64,000 nt of DNA from CAVOJV01 sp963696325 (lineage in GTDB: Bacteria; Pseudomonadota; Gammaproteobacteria; Competibacterales; Competibacteraceae): positions 85,518 to 149,517 of the forward strand of contig CAVOJV010000039.1 in assembly GCA_963696325.1 (NCBI GenBank). The letters are read 5' to 3'. Both the position numbers and the translations under genes were made by a program. The notes under the pieces were generated by a model. The model did not search any database and was not told where the DNA came from. It saw only the letters and a list, made by a program, of their open reading frames with translations. Shown piece by piece: positions 1-14,976 of the stretch (position 1 is its first letter; each line of letters opens with the position of its first letter).

Positions 1-425
1 TGGGTGTCCTCACGCTTTTTAACGGCGGCGCCACGGCTTTCAGCCGCATCCATTAACTCTCCTGCCAAACGCTTAGCCATAGACTTCTCACCGCGCTTGT
101 GCGCGGCATCAATAATCCAGCGCATCGCCAAGGTGGTACGCCGCACGGAACGGACTTCCACAGGGACCTGATAGGTAGCGCCACCAACTCGACGGGACTT
201 TACTTCCACCACGGGACGCACGTTGTCCAGTGCTTGCTCCAACAGTTCCATGGCATCACCCTTGGCCCGTTCGGTCATCTGATCAAGGGCACCATAGACA
301 ATCTGCTCGGCAACAGACTTCTTGCCACGTTCCATGACCATGTTCATAAATTTTGCCAGCATCTCACTTCCAAACTTGGGATCGGGAAGGATGACTCGCT
401 TGGAAACTTCTCTTCTTCTCGGCAT
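1..425 (-). CDS. rpsG: 30S ribosomal protein S7 (3' end outside window)
   Basis: Primary 16S rRNA-binding protein that nucleates assembly of the 30S head. The reading frame opens with MPRRREVSKR and runs through the family hallmarks DPKFGSEMLAKFMN, MERGKKSVAEQIVYGAL and RRVGGATYQVPV. About 141 codons are visible; the usual length is about 156, so the C-terminal tip lies beyond the window edge. It sits 34 nt downstream of rpsL, as in the str operon (rpsL-rpsG-fusA-tuf), so fusA is expected just outside the window. Identity is certain; only the end is missing. Confidence 0.97.
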   Translation of the reverse strand, partial: MPRRREVSKRVILPDPKFGSEMLAKFMNMVMERGKKSVAEQIVYGALDQMTERAKGDAMELLEQALDNVRPVVEVKSRRVGGATYQVPVEVRSVRRTTLAMRWIIDAAHKRGEKSMAKRLAGELMDAAESRGAAVKKREDT

Positions 426-459
426 TCGATCGACTCTGCACTATCAACGGAGACTGGAA

Positions 460-834
460 TTAGGATTTAGGGCGCTTGGCGCCGTACTTGGAACGCCCTT
501 GACGCCGCTTGGTAACCCCGGATGTATCCAGGCTGCCACGGATAGTGTGATAACGCACACCTGGCAAATCTTTGACGCGACCGCCACGAATCAATACAAC
601 GGAGTGTTCCTGAAGGTTATGACCTTCGCCACCGATGTAGCTGGTGACTTCCTCACCATTCGTCAAACGCACCCGAGCGACCTTACGTAGCGCCGAGTTT
701 GGCTTCTTGGGCGTAGTGGTGTAAACACGCGTGCAGACACCTCGCTTCTGAGGACAACCCTCAAGCGCCGGTACGTTGCTTTTTTCTTGTTTGCGAACGC
801 GCGGCTTACGCACCAACTGGTTGATCGTTGCCAT
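460..834 (-). CDS. rpsL: 30S ribosomal protein S12
   Basis: Decoding-centre protein of the small subunit and the classical streptomycin-resistance locus. I chose the ATG giving MATINQLVRKPR because it yields 124 residues, the family length; the upstream ATG in the same frame adds 46 unrelated residues. The conserved TPKKPNSALRK loop (K42/K43) and GGRVKDLPGVRYH loop (K87 region) carry the wild-type lysines. A purine-rich SD (GGAGAGAG) precedes the start. It heads the str operon, with its own consensus promoter just upstream, downstream of rpoC. Confidence 0.98.
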   Translation of the reverse strand: MATINQLVRKPRVRKQEKSNVPALEGCPQKRGVCTRVYTTTPKKPNSALRKVARVRLTNGEEVTSYIGGEGHNLQEHSVVLIRGGRVKDLPGVRYHTIRGSLDTSGVTKRRQGRSKYGAKRPKS

Positions 835-866
835 TGGCTCTCTCTCCGACAGAGCTAACAATAAAC

Positions 867-887
867 GGCAGGAACTGGGTTCCTGCC
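867..887 (-). other. Perfect 9-bp hairpin in the rpsL leader
   Basis: GGCAGGAAC and its exact complement GTTCCTGCC are separated by only 3 nt. On the minus strand the stem lies between the predicted rpsL start point (about 892) and the rpsL start codon, so it would form at the 5' end of the str transcript. It is followed by GTTTATTGTTAG, only weakly U-rich, so it could also act as a leaky terminator for readthrough from rpoC. Confidence 0.6.
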
Positions 888-898
888 AAAGAGGCGGA

Positions 899-927
899 AC
901 TATATTCGCACCGCCACACCCTGTCAA
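899..927 (-). promoter_or_regulatory. Sigma-70 promoter of the str operon
   Basis: Minus strand: a perfect -35 TTGACA (927-922), exactly 17 nt of spacer, and -10 TATAGT (904-899). This is a near-consensus housekeeping promoter placed 65 nt upstream of the rpsL start codon and about 80 nt downstream of the rpoC stop. It separates transcription of str from rpoBC. Confidence 0.85.
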
Positions 928-1004
928 GCGCGAACCGCTAATTGAAAAAAAGGGGGGGTGCTTTGCAGGCACCGCTCTTGGGAATAACGAACTTGTCCCC
1001 TGGG

Positions 1005-5186
<4,182 letters not shown>

Positions 5187-5246
5187 ATCCTGACCGCTCA
5201 AAGTGGTTTACTCGTTCATCGTCCCTTGGCGGGATCAAGTATGGCC

Positions 5247-8200
5247 TCAGTCGCTTTCCAACTCGATATTGATACCAAGGGAACGGATCTCCTTGACCAG
5301 CACATTGAAGGATTCGGGCATCCCAGCCTCCATGCGATGGTCACCATCGACAATGTTCTTGTAAACCTTAGTACGGCCGTTGACATCATCCGACTTCACC
5401 GTGAGCATCTCCTGCAAGGTATAGGCGGCGCCATAGGCTTCCAGAGCCCAAACTTCCATTTCGCCGAACCGCTGTCCACCGAACTGGGCCTTGCCGCCCA
5501 GAGGCTGCTGGGTCACCAGGCTGTAAGGCCCCGTAGAACGGGCATGCATCTTGTCGTCGACCAGATGATTTAGCTTTAACATATACATATGACCAACCGT
5601 CACGGGCCGATCGAAAGCCTCACCGGTGCGCCCATCGTAGAGCCTGGTTTGACCACTCTCAGGCAGATCGGCCAGCGCCAACATTTTCTTGATCTCCTCT
5701 TCCGTAGCGCCGTCAAACACTGGCGTGGCCATGGGCACCCCGGCGCGCAGGTTGTTACACAAGACCAGAGTTTCCTCATCGCTGAATTGGCTCAGGTCCA
5801 CCTGCTGTTTGCCAGTGCCGTTGTAGATCTGGTTAAGGAAGGCGCGCAATTTCTCAATTTTGGCATGCTCCACCTTGGTATGGGCATCCAGCAGGCGGCC
5901 GATTTTCAGGCCCAGCCCTTTGGCGGCCCAGCCCAGGTGGGTTTCCAGCACCTGGCCAACGTTCATGCGTGAAGGCACGCCCAGTGGATTGAGCACGATA
6001 TCCACCGGCATACCATCATCCAGATAGGGCATATCCTCCTGGGGAACAATCATGGAGACTCACGCCCTTATTGCCGTGCCGGCCGGCCATCTTGTCGCCA
6101 GGCTGAACACGGCGCTTGACGGCCAAATAGACCTTGACCATTTTCAGCACACCTGGCGCCAGATCATCGCCCTGGATCAGCTTGGCGCGTTTTTCCTCGA
6201 ATTTTTCATCAAAGTCCTTACGCTGCTGCTTAAGCTGCTCGGCGATTCGCTCCATTTGCTCATTTGCTTCCTCGCCGCTCAGGCGAATCTCGAACCAGCG
6301 ATCGGAGGGCAGTTTGCTGAGATAGGGTTTGGTAATCTTGGCACCGGCGCCTAGGCCATCCGGTCCACCCTCGACCGTCTTGCCAATCAGCATCTTCTCC
6401 ACGCGCTGATAGAGATCTTCCTCCAGAATGCGCAACTGGTCATTCAGGTCCTTCCTGATCCGGTCCAATTCCGTCTTTTCAATTTGCTTGGCGCGGGAGT
6501 CCTTTTCCACCCCATCGCGGGTGAATACCCGCACGTCGATCACCGTACCGTCCATGCCAGGCGGCACTCGCAGCGAGGTATCCTTCACATCGGAGGCCTT
6601 CTCGCCGAAGATGGCCCGCAGCAGCTTTTCCTCCGGGGTCAGTTGAGTCTCGCCCTTGGGAGTGACCTTGCCTACCAGGATGTCACCGACGGCTACCTCG
6701 GCGCCGATGAAGACGATGCCCGCCTCGTCCAGCTTGGCCAGGGCGCTTTCACCCACGTTGGGGATATCCGCCGTGATTTCCTCCGGTCCCAGCTTGGTGT
6801 CGCGGGCCACACAGGTCAGTTCTTCGATATGAATCGTGGTAAAACGATCCTCCTGCACGACCCGCTCGGAGATAAGGATGGAGTCCTCGAAGTTGTAGCC
6901 ATTCCAGGGCATAAAGGCGACCAGCAGATTTTGGCCCAGCGCCAACTCGCCAAGATCGGTGGACGGCCCATCAGCCAACACATCGCCGCGCTCCACCATA
7001 TCGCTGAGTTTCACAAGCGGACGCTGGTTAATGCAGGTGTTCTGATTGGAACGGGTGTACTTGGTCAGATTGTAGATATCCACACCCGGCTCGCCCGCCT
7101 CGGTTTCCTCGTCACGAACACGCACCACGATGCGGCTGGCATCCACCGAGTCTACCACCCCGCCGCGCTTGGCCACCACGGTCACTCCGGAGTCGATGGC
7201 GACGGTGCGCTCGATGCCGGTACCCACCAAGGGCTTCTCGGTGCGCAGGGTAGGCACAGCCTGGCGTTGCATGTTGGAACCCATCAGCGCGCGGTTAGCG
7301 TCGTCATGCTCCAGGAACGGTATCAGTGCGGCTGCCACTGACACGATCTGCTTGGGCGACACGTCCATGTATTGCACTTCGCCCGGCCGTTTGAGGGTGA
7401 ACTCGTTCTGATGCCGACAGGACACCAGATCGTCCAGCAGACAGCCTTCCGCATCCAGCGTAGCATTCGCCTGCGCAATGACATAATGTCCCTCTTCAAT
7501 GGCGGACAGATAGTCGATCTGATCGGTAACCCGGCTATCCGCCACCCGCCGGTATGGGGTCTCCAGAAATCCATAGTCGTTGGTACGTGCATACACCGCC
7601 AAGGAATTGATCAGCCCGATGTTAGGACCTTCTGGCGTCTCGATGGGGCAAACCCGGCCGTAATGAGTCGGATGAACGTCGCGCACCTCAAAACCGGCGC
7701 GCTCACGGGTCAGTCCGCCCGGTCCCAGCGCCGAAACGCGCCGCTTGTGGGTAACTTCGGACAAGGGGTTGTTCTGGTCCATAAACTGAGACAGTTGGCT
7801 AGAACCAAAAAACTCCTTGATAGCGGCGGCCACTGGTTTCGCATTAATCAAGTCCTGCGGCGTCAGGCTCTCGGACTCCGCTTGGCTCAGGCGCTCCTTG
7901 ACGGCACGCTCGACGCGCACCAGACCCACCCGGAACACGTTTTCCGCCATCTCGCCGACACAGCGGATACGGCGGTTACCCAGATGATCGATGTCATCGA
8001 CGGTTCCCTTGCCGTTCTTGATGTCAATTAGCACCTTCATGACAGCGACGATGTCTTCGCCCTGCGACCCATCGCAGAGCTTTTTATAGGCTGCATACTG
8101 GGCAGTCTCCGGCAATGAACTTGCGTACTGGCGATCGATCAGTACACCCGGCCCTTCCACCTGACTAAATCCAACCCGGCGATTGAACTTCATCCTGCCT

Positions 8201-9417
8201 ACCGGCGACAGATCATACCGTTCCTCAGTGAAGAAAAGATTATGGAAGAGATTTTGGGCCGCTTCTTTAGTAGGCGGCTCACCAGGGCGCATCATGCGGT
8301 AGATCTCGACCTGGGCCTCCAGCTGGGTGCGGGTGGGGTCTGCGCGAAGGGTATTGGATATGTAGGGGCCGCGGTCCAAGTCGTTCACGTACAGAGTACG
8401 AAACTCATGGATACCGCTCCCACGGATTTTTTCCAATATCTCCAAGGTCAACTCGTCGTTGGCGTTGGCCACGAGTTCGCCGGTATCGGTGTCAACCATA
8501 TCCTGGGCCAGCACCTTGCCGGTTAGATAATCCGCCGGCACTTCCAGGTTTTGAACGCCGGCTTTCTGCACATCGCGAATGTGCTTGGCGGTAACGCGGC
8601 GTCCCGACTCGACCAACACCTGGTCACCGATGCGGATATCGAAACTGGTGATCTCGCCACGCAGACGGTCGGGCACCAAATCCAGAGTCAGCCGCTCACC
8701 TTCCAAGCGGAAGGTATTGGTCTCGAAAAACATGCCAAGAATCTGCTCGTCGGAATAATTGAGAGCCCGCAACACGACCGTCACGGGCAGTTTGCGGCGA
8801 CGGTCAATCCGGGCAAATAGGAGATCCTTGGCATCGAACTCAAAATCCAGCCAAGAACCGCGATAGGGAATAATCCGCGCCGAGAACAGCAGTTTGCCAG
8901 AGGAATGGGTCTTGCCTTTGTCATGATCAAAAAACACACCTGGCGAACGGTGCAACTGGGAGACGATCACCCGCTCAGTACCATTAATGACAAAGGTGCC
9001 ATTGTCCGTCATCAGCGGCAGTTCGCCCATGTAGACCTCGTTCTCCTTGAGATCTTTCACGGACTGGGAACCGGCCTCGCTGTCTTTCTCCAAAATGGCT
9101 AAGCGCAGCCGCACCCGCAATGGGGCGGCATAGGTCAAACCCCGCAACTGGCATTCGCGGACATCAAAGACTGGTTCGCCAAGGCGATAGCTGACATACT
9201 CAAGTTGCGCATTGCCGGAATAACTGGTGATAGGGAAAACAGAACGAAAAGCGGCATGCAATCCTGCTTCCTTGCGCTCCGGGAGAGGAACATCGGCCTG
9301 CAAAAATTCACGATACGAATCCAACTGTATCGCCAGCAGATAAGGCACCTCTAGAATGCTGGGGCGCTTACCAAAATCTTTACGAATACGTTTCTTGTCA
9401 GTGAAAGTGTAGGCCAT
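5247..9417 (-). CDS. rpoB: DNA-directed RNA polymerase subunit beta (one-base frameshift)
   Basis: Catalytic beta subunit. The first 1.1 kaa run from MAYTFTDKKRIRKDFGKR to the DKMAGRHGNKGV motif, then the frame breaks. The C-terminal 268 residues (MPYLDDGMPVDIVLNPLGVPSRMN to SLGINIELESD) continue in another frame. At 6053-6063 the minus strand reads GTGAGTCTCCATG; removing the G at 6059 gives GTG ATC TCC ATG, which restores the expected protein of about 1389 residues. rpoB is essential, so a sequence error is much more likely than a real lesion. The gene follows rplL with an attenuator hairpin between them. Confidence 0.95.
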
Positions 9418-9546
9418 CGGTATTCCTCATATACAGGAGTTCGAGCCATGGGCGACATCGCACCCGTAACTCCGTTTTTCAGCCACGGCGCATAAAATTT
9501 GCAGACTCGAACCGGAGCGTCCGTAACAAAAGCTACAACAAGGAAA

Positions 9547-9571
9547 GGCCGGTGGCATAAAGCCACCAGCC
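9547..9571 (-). terminator. rplL-rpoB attenuator hairpin
   Basis: Minus strand: a 10-bp stem (GGCTGGTGGC / GCCACCGGCC, one G-U pair) with loop TTTAT, followed by TTTCCTTGTTGTAGCTTTT. It lies in the 210-nt gap between the rplL stop and the rpoB start. In E. coli the same gap holds a partial terminator that lowers rpoBC expression relative to ribosomal proteins. Function here is inferred from position and structure. Confidence 0.75.
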
Positions 9572-9627
9572 GCCCTGGCACAACGCCCTGTCGCGGCTAA
9601 TCTCCGCGCAGGTGGAAACCAACGTTG

Positions 9628-10002
9628 CTATTTGACCTCGACCGTGGCGCCGGATTCTTCCAGCTGCTTTTTGATATCTTCAGCCTCTTGCTTGGAAACT
9701 CCTTCCTTGATGGTCGAAGGTACGCCTTCGACCAGGTCTTTGGCCTCTTTCAGGCCCAGACCGGTAAGACTGCGAACCACCTTGATCACATTTACCTTCT
9801 TTTCGCCGAAACTGGTCATTAGCACGTCGAATTCGGTCTGCTCCTCGACTGGAGCGGCGGCAACGGCGGCAACGGGAGCGGCAGCAACGGCGGCGGCAGC
9901 GCTGACCCCAAATTTCGCCTCCATGGCGGAAATCAAATCAACCACCTCCATAACGGTCATGTTAGAGATGGTTTCCAAAATTTCTTCTTTAGAAACAGCC
10001 AT
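9628..10002 (-). CDS. rplL: 50S ribosomal protein L7/L12
   Basis: Stalk protein that recruits translation GTPases. Start chosen at MAVSKEEILETISNM, giving 124 residues, the normal length; the frame extends 9 codons upstream without similarity. N-terminal dimerisation helices, then an Ala/Pro-rich hinge (AAAAVAAAPVAAVAAAPVEE), then the globular domain with EKKVNVIKVVRSLTGLGLKEAKDLVE. It follows rplJ by 51 nt, as usual. Confidence 0.98.
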   Translation of the reverse strand: MAVSKEEILETISNMTVMEVVDLISAMEAKFGVSAAAAVAAAPVAAVAAAPVEEQTEFDVLMTSFGEKKVNVIKVVRSLTGLGLKEAKDLVEGVPSTIKEGVSKQEAEDIKKQLEESGATVEVK

Positions 10003-10053
10003 ACGGATTACTCCTGGTATAAATTTCAATGAATACCGTGAATGCCGAAATGC

Positions 10054-10587
10054 TCAAGCACTGTCTTTTTTCAGGCGGACTGCTTCAACAGCGCGCACAA
10101 GCTTGCCGGGAACCTCGTTGAGGGTGCGTGCCAGCTTGTCGAGCGGTGCTTTCATGCAGGCCATGAGCAGACTGATAGCTTGCTCGCGGGTTGGCATTCT
10201 CGCCAGGCGCTCCAGATCGGTGGCTGGCAACAACCGTCCACCAATGGACAAGACCCTGATCACCAACCTGTCGTTGGCTTTATCAGCGACGAAATCCTTG
10301 AGCACCCTTGCCGCTGCACCCGGGTCATGCTGGGAAAACGCCAGGATAAGCGGTCCCACTAGCTTTGGCTGCATGCACTCAAAGCTGGTACCCTGCACAG
10401 CACGCCGCGCCAGCGTGTTCTTGACCACGCGCAAATAGACGCCATTTTCCCGAGCCTTGACGCGCAAAGCCGTCAATTGGCCTACACCCAAGCCCCGGTA
10501 CTCCGACGCAATCGCGGAGTGCGCACTGGCAGCCACTTCAGCGACTTCGACAACAACAGCCTTTTTTTCTGCCAGACTTAAACTCAT
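10054..10587 (-). CDS. rplJ: 50S ribosomal protein L10
   Basis: Base of the ribosomal stalk that binds L7/L12 dimers. 177 residues, starting MSLSLAEKKAVVVEVAE, with the conserved SEYRGLGVGQLTALR and VKNTLARRAV segments and a C-terminal helix for L12 binding. Long leader upstream (see separate entry), consistent with autogenous control by the L10-L12 complex in this family. Confidence 0.97.
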   Translation of the reverse strand: MSLSLAEKKAVVVEVAEVAASAHSAIASEYRGLGVGQLTALRVKARENGVYLRVVKNTLARRAVQGTSFECMQPKLVGPLILAFSQHDPGAAARVLKDFVADKANDRLVIRVLSIGGRLLPATDLERLARMPTREQAISLLMACMKAPLDKLARTLNEVPGKLVRAVEAVRLKKDSA

Positions 10588-10946
10588 GAAAAACTACCTC
10601 GTTTCATACCCGTGATCGGGAATGGCTTGGTTCAGCAACCACCCTGACTTCCCAAATTCATAACAAAGCTTGGCAAGCCAAACTGACCGCATTTACCAAC
10701 GGTAGATACCCAATCAACCGCAACGCGGTTGTACCTCCTCACGGCAGCCTTCACCAGGAAAATCCAGAAAGGGCATTACCGTCTGCGCAGGCAGGTAACG
10801 ATCATCGCTTTCCCAATGACTGATACCAGATTAAGGGCTAAAGCGCCTGCGGTCTTTGACGTCAGCCGGAAACCCGGCCGCCCAAAGTCTTTGCCCGGCA
10901 TTGGCATTGGTATCAGCACCGATGCCGGATCATTCTGTAACGATTG
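10588..10946 (-). promoter_or_regulatory. rplA-rplJ spacer with probable L10 leader
   Basis: A 359-nt gap holding no gene. On the minus strand it contains an imperfect hairpin at 10774-10800, GTTACC pairing with GGTAAT around a CTGCGCAG core. This resembles the GGUAAU/CCGCAG element of the gammaproteobacterial L10 leader, and a GTGAGGAGG stretch follows near 10735-10745. A 9-bp inverted pair CTGATACCA/TGGTATCAG (near 10819 and 10908) brackets the upstream half. Assignment as an autoregulatory L10(L12)4 leader rests on position plus these elements. Confidence 0.55.
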
Positions 10947-11642
10947 CTATAACGACAGCGTGGCCTGATCAACGCCAATACCGGGTCCCATGGTCGTGGA
11001 GACGGTAACGTTACGGATATACACACCCTTGGACGTGGAAGGCTTAGCCTTCTGCAAATCAGCCAACAACGCCTGCAAGTTTTCCTTCAGCTTGTTGATC
11101 TCGAAGTCAACCTTGCCGATGCTACAGTGAATGATGCCGGCCTTGTCGGTACGGTAACGGACCTGGCCACCCTTGGCGTTTTTGATGGCGGTAACCACAT
11201 CAGGGGTCACGGTACCGACCTTTGGATTAGGCATCAAACCACGGGGGCCCAGGATCTGCCCCAACTGACCAACGACCCGCATGGCGTCCGGCGAGGCGAT
11301 GACCACGTCGAAATTCAACTCGCCCGCTTTCACGGCTGCGGCCAAATCCTCGAAACCAACCACATCCGCGCCGGCGCCTTTGGCAGCTTCGGCATTGGCG
11401 CCTTGCGCAAACACTGCAACCCGCACCGTTTTACCCGTGCCATTGGGTAGGACAGTGGAACCACGCACCACCTGATCGGATTTACGCGGATCGACGCCCA
11501 GGTTCACAGCCACATCCACTGATTCTTTGAATTTGGCCGCAGTAATATCTTGCAGCAGGACAAACGCTTCATCGATTGGATAAAGCTTTCCCGCCACCAG
11601 CTTGTTGCGAATGGCCTGCATACGTTTAGATAGTTTGGCCAT
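10947..11642 (-). CDS. rplA: 50S ribosomal protein L1
   Basis: L1 stalk protein that helps tRNA leave the E site and represses its own operon in many bacteria. 231 residues (E. coli 234), starting MAKLSKRMQAIRNKL. The motifs VNLGVDPRKSDQVVRGSTVLPNGTGK and GPRGLMPNPKVGTVTPDV are conserved. It starts 3 nt after the rplK stop, so the two are coupled. Confidence 0.97.
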   Translation of the reverse strand: MAKLSKRMQAIRNKLVAGKLYPIDEAFVLLQDITAAKFKESVDVAVNLGVDPRKSDQVVRGSTVLPNGTGKTVRVAVFAQGANAEAAKGAGADVVGFEDLAAAVKAGELNFDVVIASPDAMRVVGQLGQILGPRGLMPNPKVGTVTPDVVTAIKNAKGGQVRYRTDKAGIIHCSIGKVDFEINKLKENLQALLADLQKAKPSTSKGVYIRNVTVSTTMGPGIGVDQATLSL

Positions 11643-11645
11643 GAC

Positions 11646-12077
11646 TCAAACTCCCTCGACTTCCAGTCCCATGGAACGGGCGCTACCGGCAATGGTGCGT
11701 ACCGCCGCATCCAGATCGGCCGCCGTCAAATCGGACTGCTTGGCTCTGGCGATTTCCTCAAGTTGCGCACGGGTTACGCTGCCCACTTTAGTGGTGTTGG
11801 GACTGGCACTGCCTTTTTCGATACCCACCGCCTTCTTGAGCAAGATGGCGGCCGGGGGCGTCTTCATGATAAACGTAAAACTGCGATCGCTATAGACGGT
11901 GATCACGACCGGGATAGGCAAGCCTTGTTCCAACTGCTGAGTTTGGGCATTAAACGCCTTGCAAAACTCCATAATATTCACACCATGCTGACCCAGCGCC
12001 GGACCAACGGGTGGACTTGGATTAGCCTTGCCGGCCGCCACCTGTAACTTGACATATGCAGTAACTTTCTTAGCCAT
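11646..12077 (-). CDS. rplK: 50S ribosomal protein L11
   Basis: GTPase-centre protein binding the 23S thiostrepton loop. 143 residues, typical length. The N-terminal domain has the proline-rich PSPPVGPALGQHGVNIMEFCK motif and the C-terminal rRNA-binding domain contains SARSMGLEVEG. First gene of the rplKAJL-rpoBC series after nusG (90-nt gap). Confidence 0.97.
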   Translation of the reverse strand: MAKKVTAYVKLQVAAGKANPSPPVGPALGQHGVNIMEFCKAFNAQTQQLEQGLPIPVVITVYSDRSFTFIMKTPPAAILLKKAVGIEKGSASPNTTKVGSVTRAQLEEIARAKQSDLTAADLDAAVRTIAGSARSMGLEVEGV

Positions 12078-12167
12078 TCAGGTTCTCCTAAGCGGGTGCA
12101 AGCGCCTTGCGGCTCCCCTAATCAACCCCTCGCCTTATGGACAGAGGTCTTCGACGAATCAAATGTA

Positions 12168-12701
12168 TCAGGCCTTTTCGACTTGACTAAATTCCAACTC
12201 CACCGGAGTTGATCTGCCAAAAATGAGGACCGCCACGCGCAGGCGGCTTTTTTCGTAGTTCACTTCCTCGACAACACCGTTAAAATCATTGAAAGGACCA
12301 TCGGTAACGCGAACCACCTCGCCTGGCTCGTACAACACCTTGGGCTTCGGCTTGTCCGCGCCTTCCTGAATTCTTTGCAGGATAGCCTGCGCCTCCTTGT
12401 CGGTGATCGGCGCCGGCCGGTCGCTGGAGCCGCCGATAAACCCCAGCACCTTGGGGACGCTCTTGACCAAGTGCCAGGTATCATTATCCATGTCCATCTG
12501 CACGAGCACGTAGCCGGGGAAGAATTTGCGTTCACTCTTGCGCTTCTGGCCATCGCGCATTTCGACAACTTCTTCGGTCGGAACCAGTATCTGGCCAAAC
12601 TTGTCCTGCATGCCCTCGCGTATCACCCGATCTTCCAAGGAACGTCTAACCTGATGTTCGAATCCCGAGTAGGCCTGCACCACGTACCAACGCATGGCCA
12701 T
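12168..12701 (-). CDS. nusG: Transcription termination/antitermination factor NusG
   Basis: NusG couples RNA polymerase to Rho and to the leading ribosome. 177 residues. The N-terminal NGN domain begins RWYVVQAYSGFEHQVRRSL and contains KFFPGYVLVQMDM. The C-terminal KOW domain contains EVVRVTDGPFNDFNGVVEEV. The stop of secE lies 4 nt upstream. The exact start (ATG at codon 1 or 3) is not resolved. Confidence 0.97.
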   Translation of the reverse strand: MAMRWYVVQAYSGFEHQVRRSLEDRVIREGMQDKFGQILVPTEEVVEMRDGQKRKSERKFFPGYVLVQMDMDNDTWHLVKSVPKVLGFIGGSSDRPAPITDKEAQAILQRIQEGADKPKPKVLYEPGEVVRVTDGPFNDFNGVVEEVNYEKSRLRVAVLIFGRSTPVELEFSQVEKA

Positions 12702-12705
12702 GACC

Positions 12706-13080
12706 CTAACCCCCTTGAGTCAACAGGCGCACCACCCAAAATAGCAGCATGTCAAGTATCCATAGAAAAATGCCCATCACAACAACCATGACAATGACAG
12801 CAAGACTGGTTTGCAGGGTTTCGGCGCGGGTTGGCCAAACAACCTTGCGTAATTCCATACGCGAATCTTTGATGAACTCCAGCGTATTACCGCCAAGTTC
12901 TGTGGTCGATACAATAGCCACAGCCACAGCCACAGCCACCAATAAGCCGATCACCCGGATCAGCAGCAGGGCATGCCCAAAGTAGTAGAAAGCCACCAGA
13001 CCGGCTATTACCAGCAAAGTGGCCGAGAACAGCTTTAAGGTATCAAATTTGAAAGCTTGGGTTTCAGGTTTAGAATTCAT
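12706..13080 (-). CDS. secE: Protein translocase subunit SecE
   Basis: Clamp subunit of the SecYEG channel in the inner membrane. 124 residues with three hydrophobic segments (about 17-35, 40-58 and 92-116), the gammaproteobacterial three-TM form. The conserved amphipathic stretch ELRKVVWPTRAETLQT precedes the last membrane segment. It lies directly upstream of nusG, the usual secE-nusG pair. Confidence 0.95.
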   Translation of the reverse strand: MNSKPETQAFKFDTLKLFSATLLVIAGLVAFYYFGHALLLIRVIGLLVAVAVAVAIVSTTELGGNTLEFIKDSRMELRKVVWPTRAETLQTSLAVIVMVVVMGIFLWILDMLLFWVVRLLTQGG

Positions 13081-13164
13081 CTTTAAGGATTCACATCCCC
13101 GGGACGGACAGCGGGAAATACACGTTGCCCATACCTGCCCCGCCCTGGAGTGCTGTCATAGGAA

Positions 13165-13240
13165 TGGCAGGCCAGGAGGGTCTCGAACCCCCAACCTGCG
13201 GTTTTGGAGACCGCCGCTCTGCCAATTGAGCTACTGGCCT
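13165..13240 (-). tRNA. trpT: tRNA-Trp (CCA)
   Basis: 76 nt including encoded CCA. Acceptor arms AGGCCAG/CTGGCCT pair fully; D arm GCTC..GAGC; anticodon stem GCGGT/ACCGC with loop CTCCAAA (anticodon CCA); T arm with GTTCGAGA. It lies between tuf and secE. Confidence 0.97.
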
Positions 13241-13311
13241 GTTGCTAGGAACAGGAGACGAGACCACCATTCGGACCTCGTCTTTTCTTCATCTTTAATA
13301 CAACAATAAAC

Positions 13312-14502
<1,191 letters not shown>

Positions 14503-14565
14503 CTAGAAACACCCTCCCAAAAACCTTGGAGTATGAGATTCTGATTAGTTAACACGTCACAAAAA

Positions 14566-14641
<76 letters not shown>

Positions 14642-14654
14642 AATGACTTAAGCT

Positions 14655-14728
<74 letters not shown>

Positions 14729-14826
14729 CAAACCCGAACACCCCCCACACATCAACGTTAGTCGCATCCAACACTCAACACTGCAATTCTAAAGCCGACT
14801 GAGCATCGTGGTGTTAAGCATCCAGA

Positions 14827-14911
<85 letters not shown>

Positions 14912-14926
14912 AAAAATGAGCTAAAT

Positions 14927-14955
14927 ATTGTCTGGTAAAGAAACAGCCTTGTCAA
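14927..14955 (-). promoter_or_regulatory. Promoter of the tRNA-tuf operon
   Basis: Minus strand: -35 TTGACA (14955-14950), 17-nt spacer, -10 GACAAT (14932-14927), placed 16 nt before tRNA-Tyr. A T-rich stretch lies downstream of the -10. The perfect -35 and spacing fit a strong stable-RNA promoter. Confidence 0.75.
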
Positions 14956-14976
14956 TCAGCAAATTCTATTATTATC

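Noticed and set aside
10819..10916. CTGATACCA/TGGTATCAG as an operator
   Set aside because: The arms are about 80 nt apart, so an RNA fold of the rplJ leader is a better explanation than a protein-binding dyad.
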